DNA of 64,000 nt from Massilia sp. W12 (GTDB lineage Bacteria; Pseudomonadota; Gammaproteobacteria; Burkholderiales; Burkholderiaceae_D). Position 1 is the first letter of the stretch, and each line of letters opens with the position of its first letter. The position numbers and the translations under genes were made by a program. This document shows positions 44,863-54,399 of the stretch, piece after piece. The stretch spans positions 2,914,001 through 2,978,000 of the forward strand of contig NZ_CP147776.1 of assembly GCF_037300705.1 (NCBI RefSeq). Reading direction: 5' to 3'. Below the pieces are notes generated by a model. It made no database searches. It was not told where the DNA came from and saw nothing but the letters and a program-made list of their open reading frames with translations.

Positions 44863-45495
44863 ATGCACAAAAAAACAGCCGTGTTCGCCGCGCTGGCGCT
44901 TTTGCCAGCCGCTTTTTCCGCCCATGCCGCGCTCGTCACCTGGGAAGCCAGTGGCCGCATTTCCGATGTCACCGGCTATACCGAATTCCAAAGCGGCGAT
45001 ACGTTCAATGTGCGCTGGTCGTTTGACAGCGATGCTGCAGTACTGAGCACAAACAACAATCGTTACACCCTGGATCCATCCGCACTGCGCATCAGCTACC
45101 GGATCGGAGCCAATTTCAGCGGCCAGCTGAACTATCAGTCCAACCGGGGCGGTTTCTTTTATCTGCGCGACAATCAAATTGCCCCGGGCAAAGGGCCGGA
45201 TGCGCCGCTGATTGACGGCCTGACTTTTGGCTTGAACGATGCGCGCTTCCCGACCGGGATGGCGCTCATTATGCGCTGGCATGATACGAATGTGATTCAA
45301 AATCAGCGTATCCCGCTGCTGCCGCCAGCGCTGACGGATATGGAAGCCAACTCATTCCAGGGCGGCGATGGTGCGGATTACAACTTTGTCGGGCAATTCA
45401 ACCACATCGCCGCCGTGCCGGAAGCGCAAACCTGGGCCATGCTGGGCGCCGGTCTGTTTGCGCTGGGCGCACTGGCGCGCCGGCGCCGCGCTTAA
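44863..45495 (+). CDS. PEP-CTERM sorted surface protein
   Basis: A 210-residue exported protein: MHKKTAVFAALALLPAAFSA signal peptide (cut near HAA) and C-terminal VPEAQTWAMLGAGLFALGAL plus ARRRRA, a PEP-CTERM signal in which the usual P-E-P is P-E-A. The body (VTWEASGRISDVTGYTEFQS, FNVRWSFDSDA, DGLTFGLNDARF) resembles small beta-sandwich proteins of this class; function unknown. The 222-base upstream gap is A/T-rich around 44760-44800 and holds a short palindrome CTGTCTGACAG at 44813-44823. The stop overlaps the stop of the convergent LysR gene by 2 bases. Confidence 0.88.
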   Translation: MHKKTAVFAALALLPAAFSAHAALVTWEASGRISDVTGYTEFQSGDTFNVRWSFDSDAAVLSTNNNRYTLDPSALRISYRIGANFSGQLNYQSNRGGFFYLRDNQIAPGKGPDAPLIDGLTFGLNDARFPTGMALIMRWHDTNVIQNQRIPLLPPALTDMEANSFQGGDGADYNFVGQFNHIAAVPEAQTWAMLGAGLFALGALARRRRA

Positions 45496-46439
45496 TTCTG
45501 TGCAGCGGCAGGCGGCGTTTGCATCGCCGCCTGATGCATTTTGGCCTGCGTCAACAGCCAGGCGCGAAATGCGCTGAAGGCCGGATGGCTGGCGCGCTCC
45601 GGCGGATAAGCCAGCCAATAGCCAGTTTGCCCCGGCAGACTGTGCGGCATAATCTGCAACAGGCTGCCTAAGGCCAATTGCCGGTGCGCCATATATTTCG
45701 GCGCCAGCGCTGCGCCCAAACCGGCGCTGGCGGCTTCGATCAGCATGGAAAATAATTCATGTTTGGCCCCGGCCATGGCTTCCACATCATGCGGACTGCC
45801 GTGCAACTCAAACCAGTGACGCCAATCTTCCGCCCGGCTTTGTAAATGCAACAACGGCAGGCGCATCATATCTTCCACCACAATGCCCTGGGTTTTGCCC
45901 AGACATTCGCGCAGCAGCGCCGGACTGCACAAAGGCACCGCAGCATCTTCCTCCAGCAGCCAGTCGCCCTGCGCGCCGGGCCAGGGCGCTTTGCCGGAAT
46001 GGATGGCGGCATGAAAACGGCTGTCGGCAAATAAAAAAGCGCCGGTATTGGATGACAGATTGACCTGGATCTCAGGATGTTCGCGCTTGAACCCGGCCAG
46101 GCGCGGTATCAGCCATTGCGTGGCAAAGGTGGGAATCACCGCCAGCTCAAGCGCGCCGCCGCCATGGTTGCCCATCAATTCCAGCGTGTCACGTTCGATT
46201 TTCTCAAGATGTATCGAAATGCGCGCCGCATATTCGCGCCCGGCCTCGGTCAAAACAACGCGTTTTTTGACGCGGGCAAACAGCGCAAAACCGAGAAATT
46301 CTTCTAAGTTGGCCACTTGACGACAGACTGCGCTCTGGGTCAAAGCCATTTCATCCGCCGCACGCGTGAAGCTTTCACTGCGGGCGCAGGCTTCAAAAAT
46401 CTGCAAAGCGGTGAAACTGGGGATTTTTCGTCTAGTCAT
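45492..46439 (-). CDS. LysR-family transcriptional regulator (GcvA-like)
   Basis: A 315-residue regulator. The N-terminal winged helix is IPSFTALQIFEACARSESFT, RAADEMALTQSAVCRQVANL, EEFLGFALF. The effector domain begins near LELAVIPTFATQWLIPRLAG. The sequence is closest in style to the GcvA/AmpR group. It is divergent from the 2-oxoadipate-type oxygenase operon across 119 bases, which makes that operon its likely target. The inducer may be a 2-oxo or amino acid of that pathway; that is inference. Confidence 0.93.
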   Translation of the reverse strand: MTRRKIPSFTALQIFEACARSESFTRAADEMALTQSAVCRQVANLEEFLGFALFARVKKRVVLTEAGREYAARISIHLEKIERDTLELMGNHGGGALELAVIPTFATQWLIPRLAGFKREHPEIQVNLSSNTGAFLFADSRFHAAIHSGKAPWPGAQGDWLLEEDAAVPLCSPALLRECLGKTQGIVVEDMMRLPLLHLQSRAEDWRHWFELHGSPHDVEAMAGAKHELFSMLIEAASAGLGAALAPKYMAHRQLALGSLLQIMPHSLPGQTGYWLAYPPERASHPAFSAFRAWLLTQAKMHQAAMQTPPAAAQN

Positions 46440-46558
46440 TCCAAAAACTCACTAAATCCTGAATTTATTTCGTTTGTGCAATTTTTGCATGCGCTTCAGA
46501 ATATGTCTATCAGATGCAGCACACAGCATACAGACTAACGAACTCAGCAGGAGCCAAG

Positions 46559-47566
46559 ATGAACGCAAATATTCAAGCCTTAGTCACCCGTCAAATCGGC
46601 GCACAAGCTGCACAAGACTTGTTGCAATTGATGCATATGCCGACCAGTCTGGATGTTTGCGCGGATGGCCGCGTCTCGCGCGCCGAACTGGCGCAGGCAA
46701 TGAATATGGTGCTGTTTGATGGCATTTTGGCGCGCGTGCCGACTGGCCGCGCTTACACCCTGGATGTGGCGGCGCGCGGCGGTAAGGTGATGTTTGACCA
46801 CGGCGCCCTGCGCACCGTGCGCTGGTTTGGCATCGGCCAATTGCCGCCGGGCGAAGCCGCCTTCACCCGTATTTTGAAGCCGCTCGGTTTCCGTCTGAAT
46901 GGCGTGTTCCCGCTGGATCGTCTGGGCATGACTGGCCGCTCCTACGCCCACATCGACGACCCGGAACAAATTTCCCAGTTCTTTGTTTCGGAATTGCACC
47001 CGGAGCGTTTTTCCAAAGAATTCCAGCAAACCGTCGAGCGCGTGCTGTCCACCTCGATCGATCCGCTGACCCCGGCTGCCGTCTCGCAGCTGAATGAATT
47101 GGAGCGCGATGGCTTCATCAGCTTAGAGCAGGCGCATCAATTGCTGCCGGTGCTGGTGTCCTGTTTTGCGCGTCAGCACAGCGCCCCCGCACTGGCCGAC
47201 TACGAAGTATTATTGAAGGAATCGGCGGAAATGGCCTGGATCGCCACCGAAGGCAATCAATTCAACCATGCCACCGACCGCGTTGCAGATGTGTTTGCGC
47301 TGGCGGAAGAACAAAAGGCGATGGGCCGCCCGATGAAGCCGAATGTGGAAGTATCGGCATCTGGCCGCATCCGTCAGACCGCGTTCAAGGCCGATACCGT
47401 GAAACGTGAATTCATCGATGCGCAAGGCCATATCGTGACGCGTGAAGTGCCGGGTTCTTTCTATGAATTCATCACCCGCGATACGCAAGCCGATGGCAAG
47501 CTGGACCTGGGTTTTGACGCTGGCAACGCCACCGGCATCTTTAAAATGACGGCTAACGCATCGTAA
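46559..47566 (+). CDS. DUF1338 protein, probable 2-oxoadipate dioxygenase/decarboxylase (HglS-like)
   Basis: A 335-residue protein; ATG 46559 is preceded by AGGAG at five-base spacing. The DUF1338/HglS family converts 2-oxoadipate to D-2-hydroxyglutarate with O2 and Fe(II). Candidate iron ligands by analogy are His81 (MFDHGALRTV), His237 (GNQFNHATDRV) and Glu303 (GSFYEFITR). It is shorter than the Pseudomonas HglS (about 460 residues), lacking part of the C-terminus, but keeps the core motifs. The next gene, 18 bases downstream, encodes a D-2-hydroxyglutarate-type dehydrogenase, so the product of this enzyme would be the substrate of the next. Confidence 0.82.
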   Translation: MNANIQALVTRQIGAQAAQDLLQLMHMPTSLDVCADGRVSRAELAQAMNMVLFDGILARVPTGRAYTLDVAARGGKVMFDHGALRTVRWFGIGQLPPGEAAFTRILKPLGFRLNGVFPLDRLGMTGRSYAHIDDPEQISQFFVSELHPERFSKEFQQTVERVLSTSIDPLTPAAVSQLNELERDGFISLEQAHQLLPVLVSCFARQHSAPALADYEVLLKESAEMAWIATEGNQFNHATDRVADVFALAEEQKAMGRPMKPNVEVSASGRIRQTAFKADTVKREFIDAQGHIVTREVPGSFYEFITRDTQADGKLDLGFDAGNATGIFKMTANAS

Positions 47567-47584
47567 TCAGGCAAGGAGAACAGG

Positions 47585-49000
47585 ATGCAAGAACAAGTCT
47601 TGGCGCAATTGGCGGCGGTGCTGGGCGAACGCGGCATCCTGAGCAGCGCAGAAGATTGTGCGCGCTATGTCACCGGCGCGCGTTATGGCCAGGGCCGCAC
47701 CTTGGCGGTATTGCGCCCGGACAGCCATGAGCAGGTGCAGCAAATCGCCGCCATCTGCGCGCAGCACAGCATGCCGCTGGTGCTGCAGGGCGCGAATACC
47801 GGCCTGGTGGCCGCCGCCACTCCAGACGCTTCCGGGCGGATTGCTGTGCTGTCCCTGGAACGCCTGAAATCGCATATCGAGATTGATCTGGATAACCGCT
47901 CAGTCACGGTTGACGCCGGCGTCAGCTTGCAAGATTTGAACGATGCGCTGGAGCCGCATGGCCTGTGCTTCCCGATCGACCTGGGGGCCAATCCCAGCAT
48001 CGGCGGCATGATCGCCGCCAATACCGGCGGCGCGCGCCTGATCAAATATGGCGATGTGCGCCACAATCTGCTCGGTTTGCGCGCAGTCTTACTTGATCCG
48101 CCGGGCGCGGAATTGGATTTACTGGCCGGCTTGCGCAAAAACAATACCGGGCCGGATTTGAAGCAATTATTTGTCGGCTCTTCCGGCGCCTATGGCGTGA
48201 TCACGCGCGCCGTGCTGCAAGTGCACCGCCTGCCGCGCCAGAGCGCGACCGCGCTGGTGATTCCGCGCGACCAGGATGCGGTGCTGGAAATTTTGCGTGT
48301 GCTGGAGCGTGATTGCGGCGAATTTTTGAGTGCGTTTGAAGGCATGTCCGGCGCTGCGATGCAGGCGGTAGCGCGGCATATTCCTGATCTTGGCAATCCT
48401 TTTGCGCCGGAAGCGCTGCCGGAATATGCGGTCTTGATTGAGTTGACTTCGACTTCCGATCCGGCCAGCGGCATCGAGGTCGAAACCCTGTTGATGAATG
48501 CGCTGGAAAATCTGTTTGGCGACGCGGTGCAAAATGCAGTGGTCGGACGCGGCAAGGATTTGTGGCGCATCCGTCATGCGATTTCGGAATCCATCCGCCA
48601 TGAAGGCAAGTTGATTGCCTTTGATATCGCCATGGTGCGCAGCGCCCTGCCCGCTTTCCGCGCGCGCGCGCTGGATTTGCTGGCACAACGCTTCCCATAC
48701 ATCAAAGCGTTTGATTTCGGCCACTGGGCCGATGGCGGCTGCCATTTCAATCTGGCCTGGCCGGCAGATGCCGCTGTCGCTTACGATGCCGCGATTGTGG
48801 AGCAGATCCGCACCGCGCTGTATGACCTGGTGGTGTATGAGTTTGGCGGCAGCTTTTCCGCTGAACATGGGGTTGGCCCCTACAATCAGCAGTACTATCA
48901 GCGCTACGTCAGCCAAAACGCAAAACAGCTGGCGGGGAAAATCCAAAGCATGCTCGATCCGCAAGGCTTATTGGGCTTGACCCGTTTCGGCGCGCAATAA
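47585..49000 (+). CDS. FAD-linked D-2-hydroxyacid dehydrogenase, probable D-2-hydroxyglutarate dehydrogenase
   Basis: A 471-residue flavoprotein of the GlcD/D2HGDH family. The FAD-binding PCMH domain reads PLVLQGANTGLVAAATPD, LGANPSIGGMIAANTGGARL and KQLFVGSSGAYGVITRA. The C-terminal catalytic domain has FGHWADGGCHFNL and the hallmark SFSAEHGVGPYNQQYY (EHG with catalytic His). AAGGAG lies 13-8 bases before the ATG. Oxidises D-2-hydroxyglutarate to 2-oxoglutarate, passing electrons to the respiratory chain. Its placement directly after the HglS-like gene supports this substrate over glycolate or lactate. Confidence 0.88.
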   Translation: MQEQVLAQLAAVLGERGILSSAEDCARYVTGARYGQGRTLAVLRPDSHEQVQQIAAICAQHSMPLVLQGANTGLVAAATPDASGRIAVLSLERLKSHIEIDLDNRSVTVDAGVSLQDLNDALEPHGLCFPIDLGANPSIGGMIAANTGGARLIKYGDVRHNLLGLRAVLLDPPGAELDLLAGLRKNNTGPDLKQLFVGSSGAYGVITRAVLQVHRLPRQSATALVIPRDQDAVLEILRVLERDCGEFLSAFEGMSGAAMQAVARHIPDLGNPFAPEALPEYAVLIELTSTSDPASGIEVETLLMNALENLFGDAVQNAVVGRGKDLWRIRHAISESIRHEGKLIAFDIAMVRSALPAFRARALDLLAQRFPYIKAFDFGHWADGGCHFNLAWPADAAVAYDAAIVEQIRTALYDLVVYEFGGSFSAEHGVGPYNQQYYQRYVSQNAKQLAGKIQSMLDPQGLLGLTRFGAQ

Positions 49001-49089
49001 TGCCGTTTTAAAACACCGGCGCCGCTGAACAAAACGGCGCCGCTTAGCTTTCGCAGGAATAAAATCGGCAACAGCGGCTTGGCGCACAC

Positions 49090-50898
49090 TCAGTTGGCGG
49101 CGCGCTGTAATTCACTTTGCATCCAGGCGTCAACTTGCTGCTGCAATACATTCAGCGGCAACGCGCCATCACGCAACACCACTTCATGAAATTGCGCCAG
49201 ACTGAAACGCGCGCCCAGCTTCTGCCCGGCCTGGCGGCGCAATTCCATGATTTTCAACGCGCCCATCTTATAACTCAGCGCCTGTCCCGGCCACGCCATG
49301 TAGCGCTCAGTCGAGCGCGCCGCGCCGCTTGCGCTGCTGCCCTGGGTTTTCATCAGATAGTCTATGGTTTGCTCACGGCTCCAACCCTTGCCATGCAAGC
49401 CGGTATCCACCACCAGGCGCACCGCGCGCACCAGATCCATACGCAAATGCCCGGCGTAGGCGACAGGATCGGCATATAAACCCATTTCATGCCCCAGCGT
49501 TTCGGCATACAAAGCCCAGCCTTCGATATAGGCGTTGCTGCCGCCAAACTTGCGAAAACGCGGCGCTTGCATTTCAGCCTGGCGCGCGATCTGGAAATGG
49601 TGGCCGGGCAAGCCCTCATGTAAAAACAGAGAATGCATGCCCAGCACCCGGTATTCGGCCGGATCATTGATCACGGCCCAGAAAATGCCGGGGCGCGAAC
49701 CATCATCCGCCGGCCCGGTGTAATGGTCGGATGCGGTGGCGCGCGAGAGTTCCGGCTCGGCCTGGATTTGCAACCCTGCCTTGGGACGGCTCAGGAATAA
49801 TTTGGTGAGTTCCGGTTCGACTTTTTGCAAAATCGCCTGATAGCCGGCCAGCACTTCTTGCTCAGTCTTGAACGGTTTGCTGCCGGCTTGCTGATCCAAA
49901 TAGACAAACAAACCGGCCGGCTCGCCGGAATAGCCCAGTTTGGCCCCAAGCTTGCGCAATTCGCCCTGGATGCGCGCCACTTCCTGCAAGCCGAGTTGAT
50001 GGATCTGCGCATAGTCCAGATCCGTGTTAGTTTGGTTTTTCACCAGTGCGGCATACCAGGCCCGTCCCTGTGGCAGACTGTGCCAGCCGGCTTGGCGGCG
50101 CGCTTTGGGCAGATATTCATCGCGCAAAAAAGTGTGCAGACGGCGCAAGGCCGGCAACAGGTTTTGCCTGATCTCGGTTTGATACGCGCTGCGCAGGCGG
50201 GTTTTATCCGCGTCTGAAAAATCCGCCGGGAAACGGCGCAAAGGCGCACTGAAATCACTATTGTCCAGAGTCGCTTTGGCCAGGGTCTCGATTTGCGGCA
50301 GCAGCGATGTGATCAGGGCCTGGTGCGAAACGACATTACGGCGCATACCTTCGCGCATATTCGCCATGGCTTGTGCAATCCAGCCGGACAGGCCGCGCAC
50401 GCGCTGCAGATACGCCTCATAGTGCGCCAGCGTTTTTAAAGGTTGCGATGCGTCGCCGCTGCCAAAGCCGGCAATCGTTACCGGCATGGCATCCATCTGC
50501 ACCAAGGGCATCAGATGTTCCGGAAACGGCGCCAGGGCCAGCGCGCTTTGCAATTCATGCTGCAGCAGCGTGTGCGTGAGCTTGTCTTCAGCGGATAAAT
50601 CGCGCAGCGGGATGGTTTGCAATTGCGCCTGCATGGCGCGCAAATCTTTGAACCAGCGCTCGCGGGCGGCAGGCGCCAGGGATGGCAGCAAATGATCATG
50701 GCGGTTGTCGCCAAACTGGGTCGCCATCACCGGATCCCAGCGCACCAGGGCTTCGTAATACGCATCGCCAAGCTGCTGCAAGGTTTGTGCAGCCGATACG
50801 GCTGGCGCGAGCGCTGGCGCTATGGCCGCCGGCTGCGCCAGCGCTGGCAGTGGAGAGAAAGTAAGACTCAAGGCAAGGGCGAGCAGGTGGCGTTTCAT
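49090..50898 (-). CDS. Exported DUF885 peptidase-like protein
   Basis: A 602-residue exported protein. ATG 50898 gives signal peptide MKRHLLALALSLTFSPLPAL (cut after ALA-Q); upstream frame without family match. The DUF885 zinc site is visible as LHEGLPGHHFQIARQ and, further on, NAYIEGWALYAETLGHEMG. The family is related to gluzincin/M2-M3 carboxypeptidases; substrate unknown. The N-terminal part is helical (FGDNRHDHLLPSL). It is monocistronic and followed, convergently, by the FAD dehydrogenase end 89 bases away. Confidence 0.9.
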   Translation of the reverse strand: MKRHLLALALSLTFSPLPALAQPAAIAPALAPAVSAAQTLQQLGDAYYEALVRWDPVMATQFGDNRHDHLLPSLAPAARERWFKDLRAMQAQLQTIPLRDLSAEDKLTHTLLQHELQSALALAPFPEHLMPLVQMDAMPVTIAGFGSGDASQPLKTLAHYEAYLQRVRGLSGWIAQAMANMREGMRRNVVSHQALITSLLPQIETLAKATLDNSDFSAPLRRFPADFSDADKTRLRSAYQTEIRQNLLPALRRLHTFLRDEYLPKARRQAGWHSLPQGRAWYAALVKNQTNTDLDYAQIHQLGLQEVARIQGELRKLGAKLGYSGEPAGLFVYLDQQAGSKPFKTEQEVLAGYQAILQKVEPELTKLFLSRPKAGLQIQAEPELSRATASDHYTGPADDGSRPGIFWAVINDPAEYRVLGMHSLFLHEGLPGHHFQIARQAEMQAPRFRKFGGSNAYIEGWALYAETLGHEMGLYADPVAYAGHLRMDLVRAVRLVVDTGLHGKGWSREQTIDYLMKTQGSSASGAARSTERYMAWPGQALSYKMGALKIMELRRQAGQKLGARFSLAQFHEVVLRDGALPLNVLQQQVDAWMQSELQRAAN

Positions 50899-51051
50899 GA
50901 AAAATCCGGAAAAAGAAAGCTGGATTGGCTTTGAAGCACAAGCGCAGAAAACGTTCCGCGCGCAATCTGTCCCGTCCAACTCATGGCGTGCGGCCATACG
51001 CTTGCTGGCGGCAAGTCAGGTTTCTCAGCCGGCGCTTGGCTGAAAGTAAAA

Positions 51052-51085
51052 CAGCCTGCAAGCGGATTGCGCCGCTTGCAGGCTG
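51052..51085 (-). terminator. Rho-independent terminator of the DUF47-pit operon
   Basis: CAGCCTGCAAGCGG and CCGCTTGCAGGCTG form a perfect 14-bp stem with a 6-base loop, 22 bases after the phosphate transporter stop. On the minus strand it is followed by TTTTACTTTC. Confidence 0.88.
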
Positions 51086-51107
51086 CTTGGCATACGCTTG
51101 AAGCGGA

Positions 51108-52118
51108 TCAGAACAGCTTGGTGCCAATCCACCAGAAAATCGCCGCCACGAAGGCTGAAGCCGGAATGGTGAAAATCCAGGCCCACACAATATTCCCTGC
51201 CACGCCCCAGCGCACCGCGCTGGCTTTTTGCGAGGAACCCACGCCGACAATTGCGCCGGTGATGGTGTGGGTGGTGGAAACCGGAATCCCCAAGGCGGTG
51301 GCCAGGAACAGGGTAATCGCGCCGCCGGTTTCGGCGCAGAAGCCGCCGACCGGTTTGAGCTTGGTGATTTTCTGTCCCATGGTTTTGACAATGCGCCAGC
51401 CGCCAAACAAGGTGCCCAGGCCGATCGCCGCGTAGCAGCTGACAATCACCCACGTCGGCGGCGCTTTATCTGCGCTGGTCGAGACGCCGGCGAAAATCAA
51501 GAGCATCCAGATAATGCCCATGGTTTTTTGCGCGTCATTGCCGCCATGTCCCAGACTGTAGAGCGAGGCCGAGACCAGCTGCAGACGGCGGAACCATTTA
51601 TCGACCCTGCGCGGCGAGGTGCGCACACATAGCCAGGCCACCAGCACCATCATCAGCGAACCGAAGATAAAGCCCAGCATCGGCGACAGCACAATAAAGC
51701 TGATGGTTTTGATCAGGCCGCCGGAGATCAGCGCGTCGGTGCCGGATTTGGCCACCGCCGCACCGACCAGGCCGCCGATCAGCGCATGCGAGGAGGAAGA
51801 CGGGATGCCGTAATACCAGGTCACCACATTCCAGGTGATCGCCCCGACCAGGGCGCCGAATATCACATAATGATCCACCACCGAAGGCTCAATCGTGCCC
51901 TTGCCGATGGTGCTGGCGACTTTCAAATGAAACACCGCAATCGCGATGAAATTGAAAAACGCCGCCAGCGCCACCGCCTGCTGCGGCTTTAACACGCCGG
52001 TCGAAACCACGGTGGCGATGGCATTCGCCGCATCGTGGAAACCATTCATGAAGTCAAACAGCAGCGCTAAGAGAATCAGGCCGCCCAGCACATAAATGCT
52101 GATTTGCAGAGTTTGCAT
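51108..52118 (-). CDS. pit: Low-affinity inorganic phosphate transporter (Pit)
   Basis: A 336-residue inner-membrane phosphate:H+ symporter with about ten helices. PiT signatures occur in both halves: FDFMNGFHDAANAIATVVST and LGHGGNDAQKTMGII, plus GIPSSSSHALIGGL and GIPVSTTHTITGAIVG. The bacterial short form (no large loop) is normal for proteins paired with DUF47. It starts 18 bases after the DUF47 stop; the pair is ended by the strong terminator at 51052-51085. Confidence 0.95.
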   Translation of the reverse strand: MQTLQISIYVLGGLILLALLFDFMNGFHDAANAIATVVSTGVLKPQQAVALAAFFNFIAIAVFHLKVASTIGKGTIEPSVVDHYVIFGALVGAITWNVVTWYYGIPSSSSHALIGGLVGAAVAKSGTDALISGGLIKTISFIVLSPMLGFIFGSLMMVLVAWLCVRTSPRRVDKWFRRLQLVSASLYSLGHGGNDAQKTMGIIWMLLIFAGVSTSADKAPPTWVIVSCYAAIGLGTLFGGWRIVKTMGQKITKLKPVGGFCAETGGAITLFLATALGIPVSTTHTITGAIVGVGSSQKASAVRWGVAGNIVWAWIFTIPASAFVAAIFWWIGTKLF

Positions 52119-52136
52119 GGGATATCTCTTCGCGGT

Positions 52137-52763
52137 TTATGCGTTTTCCAGCACGATGCCTTCGATGATCTTGGCCACGTCTTCGCAGCGGTCTGTCACC
52201 GTTTCCAGAATTTCATAGATCGCTTTGAGCTTGATCAGGTTTTTCACGTCCGGCTCATCGCGGAACAGCTTGGACATGGCGGCGCGCATCACATGGTCGG
52301 CCTTGGATTCGAGGCCGTCGATTTCTTCGCAAATCTTCATGATTTCGCGCGCATTATCCAAATCCTGGATCAAACGCACCGCGCCCTGCACTTTTTGCAC
52401 GCATTCCAGGCACAGCTCGGACAGGCGCACCGCTTCCGGCGTGATTGCTTTGATGTCGTACAGAGAAATGGTTTGCGCCGCGTCTTCCATCAAATCCAGA
52501 ATGTCATCCATGCGCGTGATCAGTTTGTGGATGTCTTCACGGTCCAAGGGGGTGATGAAAGTTTTGTGCAGCAGCTCGATGGTTTCGGTGGTCACCTTGT
52601 CGGCTTGCTGTTCGATTTGCTCGATCGCGTGCACACGGATATCGAGATCATCAAAGTTGCGCATCAGGGACAGCATTTCCTGTGCGCCCTTCAAGCAAAA
52701 TTCAGCGTGTTGATTGAACAGGTCAAAAAACTTGCCCTCGGTGGGCATTAATCGTCCAAACAT
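52137..52763 (-). CDS. DUF47 (PhoU-like) Pit accessory protein
   Basis: A 208-residue all-helical cytoplasmic protein of the PhoU-like DUF47 family (Pit accessory). Typical text: FFDLFNQHAEFCLKGAQEML, IRVHAIEQIEQQADKVTTET, HKTFITPLDREDIHKLI and RMDDILDLMEDAAQTISLYD. It sits directly upstream of pit in one unit, the standard pairing in which DUF47 supports or regulates phosphate transport. Confidence 0.94.
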   Translation of the reverse strand: MFGRLMPTEGKFFDLFNQHAEFCLKGAQEMLSLMRNFDDLDIRVHAIEQIEQQADKVTTETIELLHKTFITPLDREDIHKLITRMDDILDLMEDAAQTISLYDIKAITPEAVRLSELCLECVQKVQGAVRLIQDLDNAREIMKICEEIDGLESKADHVMRAAMSKLFRDEPDVKNLIKLKAIYEILETVTDRCEDVAKIIEGIVLENA

Positions 52764-52837
52764 GTTTTTCTCTCAGAAAGTTAGCGCATGCTGCGCATTC
52801 AAAGAAGGATGGGTCCGGTAATCGTTATCCGCCGGGC

Positions 52838-54223
52838 TTATTCGTTGTCGAACACCGCATTCGGCCCGGCATAATTATCAAACTTGGTGAATTCACCCAA
52901 AAAGGCCAGCCGCACTGCGCCAATCGGGCCATTCCGTTGCTTGCCGATGATGATTTCGGCAGTGCCCTTGTCCGGCGAATCCGGGTTATACACCTGGTCG
53001 CGGTAAATGAACAGGATCACGTCCGCATCCTGCTCAATAGCGCCCGATTCACGCAAGTCGGACATGACCGGGCGTTTGTTCGGACGTTGTTCCAATGAGC
53101 GGTTGAGCTGCGACAGCGCAATCACTGGACAATGCAATTCTTTCGCCAGCCCTTTCAAGCCGCGCGAAATTTCAGAAATTTCCGCCGCGCGATTATCCCC
53201 CGGCGAACTGACGGTCATCAACTGCAAATAGTCAACGATGATCAAACCGAGTTTGCCGCATTGGCGCGAGAGGCGGCGCGAACGGGCCCGCAATTCAATC
53301 GGATTCAAGGCCGGCGTTTCATCAATGTAAAACTGGCACTCATTCATCTTTTGAATCGCGTAGGTCAAACGCGGCCAGTCTTCATCAACCAATTTACCTG
53401 TGCGCAAACGGCCTTGATCGAGCTTGCCGACCGAACCCAGCATACGCATGGCAAGCTGGGCGCCGCCCATTTCCATGGAAAACACCGCCACCGGCAAACC
53501 GGAATCAATCGCCACGTTTTCACCGATATTGATCGAAAACGCGGTCTTACCCATGGAAGGACGCCCCGCCACAATCACCAGATCGCCGGCCTGCAAACCC
53601 GAGGTCATGCGGTCGAGATCGATAAAGCCGGTCGGCACGCCGGTGATTTCACTGCTGCTGTCGCGGTTGTACAGCTCATCAATGCGCTCCACCACCTGGG
53701 TCAACAGTGGTTGAATCGCGACAAAGCCCTTGGCCCCGCGCGAGCCTTCTTCGGCGATGGCGAAAATCTTGGATTCAGCCTCGTCCAGCATCTGCTTGAC
53801 TTCCTTGCCTTGCGGATTCAAGGCATTGGAGGCGATTTCATCGGCCACCGTGACCAGTTTGCGCAAGATGCCGCGATCGCGCACGATTTCGGCATAGCGC
53901 CGGATGTTGGCGGCAGACGGGGTGTTTTGCGAGAGTGCGTTCAGATAAGCCAGGCCGCCCACTTCATCCGCCTTGCCCAGTGTGGTCAAGGCTTCATAGA
54001 CGGTGATCACGTCAGCCGGTTTGCTGGCGTTGATCAGTTTCACCAGCGTCTCGAAAATGACGCGATGATCGTAACGGTAAAAGTCTTCCGCCCGGATAAA
54101 ATCGGCAATCCGATCCCAGGCGGCATTATCCAGCAGCAAACCACCCAGCACCGATTGCTCGGCTTCAATTGAATGGGGTGGGATGCGCAAGGCTTCGATT
54201 TGCGGATCTGCGGCGGCGTTCAT
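52838..54223 (-). CDS. dnaB: Replicative DNA helicase
   Basis: A 461-residue hexameric helicase unwinding DNA at the replication fork. The N-terminal domain reads PPHSIEAEQSVLGGLLLDNA; RecA core with Walker A VAGRPSMGKTAFSINI, Walker B LGLIIVDYLQLM, and CPVIALSQLNRSLEQRPNKR. ATG 54223 (MNAAADPQ) is preferred over one three codons upstream, since TATAAT at 54235-54230 overlaps that codon and may be a -10 element, leaving a very short leader. No intein is present. It lies in the usual place after the rpsF-rplI operon, separated from it by a terminator. Confidence 0.96.
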   Translation of the reverse strand: MNAAADPQIEALRIPPHSIEAEQSVLGGLLLDNAAWDRIADFIRAEDFYRYDHRVIFETLVKLINASKPADVITVYEALTTLGKADEVGGLAYLNALSQNTPSAANIRRYAEIVRDRGILRKLVTVADEIASNALNPQGKEVKQMLDEAESKIFAIAEEGSRGAKGFVAIQPLLTQVVERIDELYNRDSSSEITGVPTGFIDLDRMTSGLQAGDLVIVAGRPSMGKTAFSINIGENVAIDSGLPVAVFSMEMGGAQLAMRMLGSVGKLDQGRLRTGKLVDEDWPRLTYAIQKMNECQFYIDETPALNPIELRARSRRLSRQCGKLGLIIVDYLQLMTVSSPGDNRAAEISEISRGLKGLAKELHCPVIALSQLNRSLEQRPNKRPVMSDLRESGAIEQDADVILFIYRDQVYNPDSPDKGTAEIIIGKQRNGPIGAVRLAFLGEFTKFDNYAGPNAVFDNE

Positions 54224-54346
54224 GGCGCGCATTATACCTGTTTCCCTGTGCGGCTTAACATATGTTACCTGCAGGAATCAAAAAATTAGAGGGAAATGTC
54301 ACACTCTTGTCACAATCATCAGGTATGAACGCCTGCGTTTGGACAA

Positions 54347-54378
54347 AAAAATGCCGGGTGCGAAAACCCGGCATTTTT
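54347..54378 (-). terminator. Bidirectional terminator between rplI and dnaB
   Basis: AAAAATGCCGGGT and ACCCGGCATTTTT form a perfect 13-bp stem with a GCGAAA loop, 22 bases after the rplI stop. T-runs occur on both strands, so it ends the ribosomal operon before dnaB. Confidence 0.9.
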
Positions 54379-54399
54379 CATGCGCCGTAGCGCCTGCGA

